Below are positions 55,201 through 64,000 of a stretch of 64,000 nt of DNA, in pieces. Below the pieces are notes generated by a model. That model was given only the letters and a program-made list of their open reading frames with translations, did no database searches and had not been told where the DNA came from. This DNA comes from Gracilariopsis chorda. Lineage: Eukaryota > Rhodophyta > Florideophyceae > Gracilariales > Gracilariaceae. Numbering within the stretch: position 1 is the first letter of the stretch; every line of letters begins with the position of its first letter. Location: positions 43,246 through 107,245 of the forward strand of contig NBIV01000303.1 of NCBI GenBank assembly GCA_003194525.1, read 5' to 3'. The position numbers and the translations under genes were made by a program.

Positions 55201-57184
55201 CACGAGAGGGAGAGCGGTACTACCTCCGCTTACTCTTGACCCACACAGCGGGTGCTACTTCCTTTCAGCATCTCCGCACCGTGGATGGTCAGCAGTGTGG
55301 TAGCCTCAGGGATGCCTGCCTCAATATGGGCCTTCTCGCCGACGACAGCGAGTGGAGACGGGCACTACGTGAGTCCTTTCGCTCCTCATTTGTTCCGCTC
55401 TCTCATTTGTTTGCCACCATCTTGCTTTACTGCGAGCCGTCGGACCCCCGTTCTCCGTGGGAGCAGCATCGATCGACGTTCCTGCAGGATATACGCGCTC
55501 GACATCGCGGCATGATGCACGCACTGGCCGACGACGAAAGAGCCAGCTCTTACGTTCTCTTAGAAGTGCAAAAGGCATTGCAAGAAATGGGTGGCCCACT
55601 GGAGTCTCTGTCATCGTACGGTCTTCCGACACCCATGCAGGACCTACCGGAATTGCGCGCTCCAACTCGGTCTCCGCAGCAAATCCAGTCGGAGCTGAAC
55701 GACACTGTGCAAGCTGCCCTCCCTCTCTTCAATGAGCGTCAGCGTCTGGCGTTCAATACTGGCGTGGGAGCCATCCTTCCTGGCGTGTCCTCGGAGAGCT
55801 TGCAGGTCTTGGTGGTCCTTCTACGCCAACGCAGCCAACCACTCGCGTCTTCTTCTTGGATGCTCCGGGTGGAACCGGCAAGACCTTCCTCTCCAAGGCA
55901 ATTCGGGCCACGTTACGCCTTCGTGGCAAGTCCGTCCTTACGGTAGCCACGTCTGCTGTAGCAGCCATACTGCTTGAGGGCGGTCGGACGGCCCACTCCG
56001 TGTTCAGGATTCCCATCCCAGCCACCGCTGAGAGCACGTGCAACATCCTGGTCAACTCGCACCTGGCCACTCGGATGAAGAACGTCGACCTCATTATCTG
56101 GGACGAGATCGTAATGTGTCACCGCTTCTGCGTCGAAGCCGTAGACTGCACTGTCCGTGACATAACGCGCTCGCAGCTCCCCTTTGGAGGCAACTTCGTA
56201 TTGCTTTCTGGCGACTTTCGGCAGATCCTTCCCGTTGTTCGTGGCGGCTCTCGATCAGTGATCGTCAACGCATGCATCAAACTCTCAAGTCTCTTTTCTC
56301 ACTTTCGCACCTTGAGATTGACTGAGAACATGCGCCTTTCTGCGCTCCGTCGAGACCCCACAGCCACACAGGAGGCACTGCAGTTTCCAAACACGCTCTT
56401 CCAGATTGGAGAGGGCAGACTGCCAGGCACTGTCCCGCCAAAGCGCCCCTTTACCCTCCCAGAGTCCGTACAATGTGTGGAGTCGTTCCGCATCATGGTC
56501 CGTAACGTCTTTCATGGTATCGCTCAAAGGTACATAGATGCGGATTGGCTAACGTCAATGGTGATTATAACCGCACGAAACTATCGCCTACCAGAGCTCA
56601 ATGAATATGTAGGCCACATGATATCTGGCGCGTATCGCACGTACCTCAGTGCGGACAAGGTGAGCGACGACGACGGTGCTGCGCTGCAGTACCCTGTCGA
56701 GATGCTCAACACTCTGACTGCCGGGTCAGCGCTGCCCGACCACCGCCTCAAACTCAAAAAGGGCTTTGTGGTTATGCTCCTTCGCAACTTGGATCCCTCA
56801 AACGGCCACGTCAATGGTGCCATCTATACCGTAGAAGATATGCAAAGCAACGTACTGTTTCTTCGACTAGCTTCTGGAGTAAATCGTGGCAACGCACTAC
56901 GCCTGCCGCGCATGCCCTGTGGACCTGGAGACGACAACTTTCCGGTTCCCAACTTCACTCGCACCCAGTTCCCAGTACGTGTTTGTTTTGCCATCACTAC
57001 CAATAAGGCACAGGGTCAGTCGTATAGTGGTCGCATCGGACTGGATTTGCGTGATGGCTGTTTCACGCATGGCCAGCTGTACGTCGTCTTTTGTCGGACC
57101 ACCAACCCGTCCAACATCGTGGCCTGTCTCCTTGCCGGTAGCACCTCTACCAACAATGTAGTGTACCCCAAAGTTCTTTTGTAG
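52293..57184 (+). pseudogene. Helitron Rep-helicase, copy 3, frameshifted
   Basis: Same gene as copy 2 with three one-base frameshifts: an extra C near 52346, a missing A near 53838 and a missing G near 55806. It also has the shared TGA at 54291-54293. All three indels fall in short runs of one base. Apart from these the sequence follows copy 2 closely, so the frameshifts may be consensus errors rather than mutations. The TGA is not of that kind. HUH, tyrosine and helicase motifs are all present. Confidence 0.82.
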
Positions 57185-57344
57185 ATGAACTTGATAGCTT
57201 TAAGTAAACCTCTTCTTTTTTCTTTCATTTCTTTTTTTCTTCTCCCGTCTTACTCCCTAAAAATACTTGCATTCTACAAACAAACTACCCAAAACACGCC
57301 ACCCAAATACTCCATTCCCTCTAATGCTTCTTTTACTCCTTAAC

Positions 57345-57359
57345 GCGTGCGAAGCACGC
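57345..57359. repeat. 3' terminal hairpin, S2-3/S1-4 junction
   Basis: Identical stem; CTTG ends at 57373. Confidence 0.8.
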
Positions 57360-57373
57360 AATGGAGCCACTTG

Positions 57374-60025
57374 TCACCCCACTTATACTAAAGACAGTGT
57401 TTGTCCGTCTGTGTGTCTGTGTGTCAGCTAACGCCCACTCATTGGCTGAAAAATCGCCAAGGAGGCTGCCAAGTGGAAACGTGGCACTTTATGCGCGCCA
57501 AGAGGCATCTTGCACCGCATAATGCGACACGTTTCCACCTTGCGCCTTTTGCACGCCATCTTGCACCGGATAAGCCGACACGTTTCCACCTGGCGCCTTT
57601 TGCACGCCACAGTAGCCTAACCGTCTCACCATAGTAGCCCACCCACTACACTACAGTAACTAAGCCGTTGCAATGCAGTGCACATGACCGTTTTAAGTAC
57701 TATTTTTCAACGGTCATGTGCACCAATGGCATTGCACGCTACACTATATGGTTAGGCACACCAATAAAATGGCACTACACTAAAGCGTGCCATGTCATTC
57801 ACCATGGTTATGCACACCAATGAAATGGCACTACACTAAACGTGCCATGTCATTCACCATGGTAGTATGGCACTACAATAAAGCGTGCCATGTCATTCAC
57901 CATGGTAGTATGGCACTACAATAAAGCGTGCCATTTTAACTACCATGATTATGCACATCAATAAACTGGCACTACACTAAAGCGTGCCAATTCATTCATC
58001 ATGGTTATGCACAACAATAAATAGGCACTAAAAAAGCGTGCCATGTCATTCACCGTGGTTAAAACCCACTACAATAAAGCGTGCCATTTTAATTACCATG
58101 GTCATGCACACCAATAAAGTGGCACTACACTAGAGCGTGCCATGTCACTCACCATGGTTATGCACACCAATAAAATAAAATAAAGCATGCCATGTCATTC
58201 ACCATGATTAAATGGCACTACAATAAAGCGTGCGATTTTAATTACCATGGTTATGCATACCAGTAAAATGGCACTACACTAAAATGTGCCATGTCATTCA
58301 CCATGGTTATGCGCAGCAATAAAATGGCACTACAGCAGAGCGTGCCATGTCATTTGCGCACTGAGCGCTCCCCTTTCTTTTGCTTTAGTTACTGTACAAA
58401 TGAAACATTGCTTGACATAAGTATACACGCATTTACTTGCCGGCACGTCTATAATCCTCTACACCATAGAGCATTACGCAGTGATCTCTTAACCAACGAT
58501 CCACATAACTATGCTCTACACGACCATGCCAGGCGCGACAATGGTAAGAGGGACAAGGCTATGTGTAGTGATTCGACGCGCGACGATTCTAGGGACGACG
58601 ATGCTCTACAATGCTGCAGTATACGCGAAGGTTTTACTACCACACGGCAGCATAGTTTACTGCATAACTGCCACACGCAGTGCTGCCTTCTACGATGCTC
58701 CGCGCAACCAAGCTATGCTTGACCATGTTCTACATGAGGACTTTATGCGACATAGTGGAATGCGCGACGATTCTACTTCCGTTTACCAAGCAATGCTCTT
58801 CAGCTTCATCTTCAAAGCTCAATACCATAGAAGCCACAATACCTGAGCAGCACGCCATGTTACCATAAATGAGGTTCTGCACCAAAATCCTCGACGATGC
58901 TAGATGTCAAAATGCTGGACGCGACGATCCTAAGCGCGACGATGCTAGGCGCGACGATGCTAGGCGCGACGATGCTAGGCGCCATGATACCAGGCGCGAT
59001 GATTCGAAGAGCGACGATGCTAGCTGTCAGTGTACAGATTTATGCTCAAATGTCGATGCAATAGAAGCCACTATACCTTCTCACACGCGCCAGCAGTGGC
59101 TATCTGATGCTCTGATGACTTCAAGGTATATTACAGGCGGCATGGCTACTCTGCTCAATAATGCTATGTACGAAAACGCTACGAAGGACTATGCTCTGCA
59201 CGATGGTGGCACTTTCCTTTCACATGTTAAGATATACAGATCTCATCTACACGCCAGAAGCGTAGCGTGGCATAGCAGCCTCTGCAGAATGCGTGCCGAG
59301 GCGGTGGGGCAGTCTGCACGCGGGGGGTGAAAAGCCCGCCTCGTGCAAGTCATGCCATTGCCATACCAGCATCTACGAACTGCATGCAGCGGCGGTGTGG
59401 TGCTCTGCACGCGGGCGTGAAACGCCCGCGTGCAGAGCATTCCATTGATATAACAGCATCTACGAACTGCATGCGGCGGCGGTGGGGTGCTCTGCACGCG
59501 GGCGTGAAACGCCCGCGTGCAGAGCACCTATTACCATTGCCTTCGATCATGCGTTGCATGACGGAGCTGAAAGTGCACTTTCAATGCACACACATTTTTA
59601 TTTATTTGGTAAATCAGACCCAGTTCCCAGTACGTGTCTGTTTTGCCATCACTACCAATAAGGCACAGGGTCAGTCGTTTAATGGTCGCATCGGACTGGA
59701 CTTGCGTGATGGCTGTTTCATGCATGGCCATCGGTACATCGCCTTTTCTCAGACCACCAACCCGTCCAACATCGTGGCCTGTCTCCCTGCCGGTAGCACC
59801 TCTACCAATAATGTAGTGTACTCCAAAGTTCTTTCGTAGACTTGATAGCTTTACGTAAACCTCTTCTTTTTTCTTTCATTTTTTTTCTTCTCCTCTTCCT
59901 TTTTACTCCCCAATTATACTTGCATTCTACAAACAAATTACCCAAAACACGCTACTTAAATACTCCTTCACTCTAATGCTTCTTTCACTCCTTAACGCGT
60001 GCGAAGCACGCAATGGAGCCACTTG
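57374..60025 (+). mobile_element. Short Helitron S1, copy 4
   Basis: 2652 bp, almost identical to copy 2. The helicase C-terminal fragment (59618-59839) is open. Two perfect long hairpins lie at 59401-59439 and 59487-59527. Confidence 0.82.
59997..60011. repeat. 3' terminal hairpin, S1-4/S2-4 junction
   Basis: Identical stem; CTTG ends at 60025. Confidence 0.8.
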
Positions 60026-63000
60026 TCCCCCTTACTAAAGATAATGATTGTCCGTCTGTGTGTCTGTCTGTCAGCTAACGCCCACTCATTGGCTGCACAA
60101 TCGAGAAGGAGGCCGCCAAGTAGAAACGTGGCATTTTATGCGCTCCAAGAGGCATCTTATACAGCATAATGCGACACGTTTCCACCTGGCGCTTTTTGCA
60201 CGCCATCTTGCACGGCATAATCCGACACGTTTCCACCTGGCGTCTTTTGCACGCCACAGTAGCCTAGCCGTTTTGACCAAAGTAGCCCACCCGTTACACT
60301 ACAGTAGCCGAGCCGTTGCAGTGCAGTGCACATGACCGTTTAATTACTATTTTTTCAACGGTCATGTGCACCAGTCGCATTGCACGCTATACAAAAGCGT
60401 GCAATGCACTCGCCCACTGAGCGCTCGCGTTCTCCTTCGCTGTGGTTAACCTACGGTGTGGGTTCTAGCACTCTGGGCGAGTCAGGACGTCTGAAAACGG
60501 TACGCTGGCGGTACCGGCGAGATCTGTTAAGTTTAACTTTCTCACCAAACAACGCGTTCGTCATCCAGATTTAATTGGTTCGGCAACTATTTCTGGGTGG
60601 CGTTCACGTGAGGTACGATAGCTCCCCACAAAACGTGCTTTGCGCGGAAGGAGTAGCCCTTGAAGAGTCTAGAAAGGGGACAACAGAGTACGAGTCGAGC
60701 AACAGTGGCTCTGTCTGGATCTAAAAACTGTTAAAGGGAAACGGTTTCGGACTAAAGTACGTCCAGCACAGAGTTGCCTAGCGAATCTGGGATTGTAAAT
60801 CTTGCAGTCCTGGCAGACTCTCCAGGCACGGCCCCCTCTTTACTCTGTACAGGTCAGTTCCCAATCTAGGCGGTTTCTTTGTGGTCAAGATATTTTATCT
60901 TCGCTAAAACGATCCAAAACTTTGGTGCTAGGTGCATAAAAGGGTTTGGCAGCCCGTAGCACAATTGTCCTCAACCATATCCTTTTTTTCGTTTATTTCT
61001 TCTTTTCTTTTTTTGCTTTGCCGGTCTTTGGACAGTTTTCCTTTTGTGTGGTGTGCTTAACTTCTTCTTACAATGCCTCCAACTCAGCCCAGTGCTTCAG
61101 GCGATGCTACACGTGAGCAGAACCGTCAACTTACTGCTGCAAGACGTCGAGCAGAGTCCAGTGAGTACCAGGCAGAGAGGAGGCGTTGTGATAGACAGCG
61201 AGCAGCCATACGGAGGGCAAATGAAACTGAGGAACAGCTTGAAGCACGAAGAGCAGCTGATAGGGAACGTACGCGAAGAAGAAGGGCTAGAGCGTCTGCC
61301 GCGCACACTGATGACGTCCGTGAGGCCAACCGTACAGCCACTGCTTCTGCACGAGCTTCACAGGCTCCAGATATTCGCGCAAATCGTCAGGCAAGCGATC
61401 GTGACGCCCATCGTGCTGCAAGGCAACAGGATGACCCTGCTGCTGAACATTCTCGCCATCACTCTGAAAGAACATCTAGACAGGCATCACGAGAGCTTGA
61501 GAGCGCAGCTGATCGACAACAGCGTCTTGAAGCTGAGCGCGAGAGCCGAAATGTCGCCCGTCGATTGTTTGACTTGCATGATGTAGACGAGAGTGGCTAC
61601 ATGGACCTTGGTCTCATGAATGTAGAGTGCCGCTTTTGCAAGGCACTGCATTTCAAAGAGGAAAGGGTTGTGAGCAGCTCCCGCTCGCAACCTCTTTTCT
61701 CGCAGTGCTGCGCAATGGGACATCTCAGCTTCCCTGCGCTTCTGGAGCCTCCGCCCTCTTCTTCGCCAACTGCTGACTGCGATTGGGCCCCGAGAGAACC
61801 ACTTTCGTGCTGAGATCCATGCCTACAACACAGTTATGTCTATCGCTTCCGTCAAGGCAAACTGGGTGAGCCGTGGTTCAGGAGACTCTACCTTCAATCC
61901 CACGATCACCATGCAAGGACAGATCCATCACTACATGGGTCCGCTCATTCCCGTTCAGGGTGTCCAGCCCCAAATTTCTGTCTGTGTACATCCATGACAC
62001 CGACTATGACGCGCAGTCTGCGACGCGAGCGGGGTTGCTGCCCCGCCTCCAACCGGAACTGCTGTCTCAGTTGGCTGCCATGCTGCACACAGAGAATCCA
62101 TACGTGCAGACATTCTGCAGCCTGTGCGAGTGGGCTATCACCGATACGCCAGCAAATACGTATCAGATGGTGATCAATGCTGATAGACGGCCCCGCGGCG
62201 AGCATATTCGTCGCTACAACGGGCCTGAGGCGTCGCAAGTAGCCGCCATCATTCCAGGGAATGAGGACGGCGAGATTGGGACGCGCGATATCGTTGTGCG
62301 TAGGCGTGGAGAGCTGATTGTAAATGGTGATGAGGTGCTGGTCACTAATCCCGTCAGTCACAGATCGTACGATCCCTTGAGCTACGTTCTTTTGTTCCCA
62401 TGTGACCAGGACGGGTGGCACCCTGAGATGAGGTATTGCCCACCAAACGCCTCGCGAGAGAAGAAGGTGACTCCGCTGATGTATTATTTGTGGCAGCTTT
62501 TCGAGAGACCGACCGAGTTCAGTACGATTCTACGCGGCAAACGGCTCTTCCAGCAGTACATGGTTGACCAGTTCTGCAAGGTTGAGTCGGAGCGTTTTTC
62601 TTACTTGCGACACAACCAAGACAGACTTCGAGCTGCGGACTATACATCCCTGCGGGAGAGACTGGGTGACTCTCTGCTGGGCGTGGATGAGGCCGATGCT
62701 GTTCGTGCTGGACGACTGTTCGTGTTGCCCTCCACATTTGTAGGAGGTGACCGATACATGAGACAGCAAATGCACGACATCATCGCCATATCCAACACCA
62801 TTGGGCACCCCGATATCTTTCTCACGATGACGTGCAATCCGAACTGGCCTGAGATCACCAGGGCGCTGTTCGATGGTCAGCGCGCTCCCGATCGACCCGA
62901 TCTTTGCTCGAGTGTTTCGTCTCAAGATGAAAGCCTTGATGTCGTTTGTCATTGATGAACAGTTCTTTGGAGCCGTTCTTGCTCACGTGCGGGTAATCAA

Positions 63001-64000
63001 GTTCCAAAAGCGAGGCCTACTGCACGCGCACATTATCTTCTTCCTCAACGAAGATGCAAAGCACCAGCTCTGAGACCCTGCTCACATTGACGAGCTCATC
63101 TCAGCTGAGATTCCTCCTTCCTCCGACGCCACCTTACAGGAGTTGGTGCTCAAGCACATGTTTCACACTCCGTGCGGTGCAGGCAACCGTTCAGTGCTGT
63201 GCATGCGCGAGCTGACCTGCTTGAAGCACTTTCCGAAGCCGTTTCGCTCCGAAACTGCACGGCTTGAGAATGAGTACTACATCAGCTACCGAAGACGCGC
63301 TCCTTCGGAGGGCGGGGTGTCTGTGGAACGAATCTGCAGGGTCGGCCGTCGACAGCGCGTAGTGAGGTTGGACAATTCGTGGGTGGTTCCACATTGCCCA
63401 GAGCTTCTCCGCCGGTTTTCATGCCACATCAACGTTGAGCTATGCGTATTGCGACTTGGCGGTATCAAGTACCTCTTCCAGTATGTGTGCAAGGGTTCCG
63501 ACAGAGTCACCATGGAGATTGTAGATGAGAACGGACGCCATGACGAGATCCAGAACTTCCAGAACGCACGGTATGTGTCAGCCTCCGAAGCATTGTGGCG
63601 GATGCTTGCGTTCGATATTGTCGATCGCAATCCACCCGTCGTGCGGCTTGAAGTACACTTGAAAGATCACCGTACGGTGTTCTTCCAGGAAGGCGACGAG
63701 CACTCTGCTGCTAACAGAGAGCGGGCAGGAACCAAGCTGACTGAGTGGTTTGTGGCCAACCAAAACTACCCCAGCGCACAGCATATCCCTTATGCCCAGT
63801 TCCCGAGGTACTTTACTTGGAACAAATCAAACAAATGCTGGAAGCCGCGTGCATGTCTCCGACGTCGTTTGGTGTCTCAAAGCCAGCCCACCTCCTCCTC
63901 AGCCGCCGCTGCAGCAGCCGATCTATATACGACTTCACTGGCAGCGGTGCGCATGTAGTTGGGCGCATTTACACTGCCAGTCCACGAGAGGGAGAGCGGT
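60026..64000 (+). mobile_element. Long Helitron S2, copy 4, cut by the window end
   Basis: Same leader and start as copy 2. The first 3975 bases are in the window. The array therefore continues beyond it or ends there, which cannot be seen. Confidence 0.82.
61073..64000 (+). pseudogene. Helitron Rep-helicase, copy 4, frameshifted and truncated by the window
   Basis: Follows copy 2 with frame changes near 61755 (extra C), 61970 (extra C), 62906 (loss of TG) and 63926 (extra TA), plus the common TGA at 63071-63073. The charged N-terminus, zinc-like block, TMTCNPNW, HAH and FQNARY segments are all visible. The helicase lies beyond the window. As in copy 3, the frame changes sit in simple runs and may be sequencing artefacts. 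Confidence 0.8.

Larger units (their letters stand above)
51255..57373 (+). mobile_element. Long Helitron S2, copy 3
   Basis: 6119 bp, nearly identical to copy 2 apart from one-base indels, mostly in the leader and the first part. Confidence 0.83.
31254..64000 (+). mobile_element. Head-to-tail Helitron array of alternating short (S1) and long (S2) elements
   Basis: Eight elements: S1 at 31254-33774, 39856-42521, 48654-51254 and 57374-60025. S2 at 33775-39855, 42522-48653, 51255-57373 and 60026-64000 (cut by the window). Both types share the first about 380 bases and the last 150-430 bases. Each junction reads hairpin GCGTGC-GAA-GCACGC, AATGGAGCCACTTG, then TC with a C-rich run. No host base lies between CTTG and TC. 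The long elements encode a Rep-helicase, the signature protein of Helitrons. The short ones are deletion derivatives with their own middle. Confidence 0.88.

Noticed and set aside
31254..64000. Centromeric or ordinary satellite DNA
   Set aside because: The units are complete transposons with defined ends and a large gene; the unit length is 8.75 kb.

Overview
The window is eukaryotic, most likely from an invertebrate animal. It has short GT-AG introns, a four-exon gene for an ionotropic-receptor-like membrane protein, an SV2/SVOP-type transporter, a casein-kinase-1-like pseudokinase, and remnants of many metazoan-type transposon classes (Helitron, Ty1/copia, Ty3/gypsy, a LINE with RNase H, Tc1/mariner, piggyBac and a Harbinger-like DDE element). 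The species cannot be named from sequence alone. A nematode or a related small invertebrate is possible but unproven.

Left part (1-9.1 kb) is the gene-bearing part. A decayed Helitron Rep-helicase runs off the left edge (3-1016). It is followed by a LINE tail (about 1.64-1.76 kb), the receptor-like gene (2791-4657, +), the transporter (5408-7237, -) and the pseudokinase (8120-9046, -). From 9.1 to 21.5 kb there are weakly supported small ORFs and transposon debris: a copia leader with a tRNA-primer site near 10.0 kb, a LINE RNase H end (12.3-13.1 kb), a gypsy RT relic (18.0-18.4 kb, -) and a piggyBac C-terminal relic (19.07-19.96 kb, +).

From 21.5 to 31.2 kb the repeats can be delimited. There is a Tc1/mariner-like element with 61-bp terminal inverted repeats (21503-23073). 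Next comes a small LTR element with 177-bp LTRs (23752-29282). A 4.29-kb copia element with unusually short LTRs (86-90 bp), a perfect 5-bp target duplication and a primer site for the internal part of initiator tRNA-Met is nested inside it. A decayed DDE transposase lies just before 31.2 kb.

The right half (31254-64000) is one uninterrupted Helitron array. Short elements (S1, about 2.5-2.7 kb, no complete gene) alternate with long ones (S2, about 6.1 kb, Rep-helicase gene) in strict head-to-tail order: S1-S2-S1-S2-S1-S2-S1-S2, the last cut by the window end. Every junction is seamless. The outgoing element ends with a GAA-loop hairpin and CTTG, and the incoming one starts with TC, with no host base between. 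Repeat units are about 8.75 kb. All four Rep-helicase copies carry the same in-frame TGA 13 codons after the HUH motif, so the array looks like the amplification of an already interrupted element or of one mobilised in trans. Units 2-4 are nearly identical. Unit 1 is divergent in its left part and nearly identical in its right part. Many single-base indels in units 3 and 4 resemble consensus errors from long reads.
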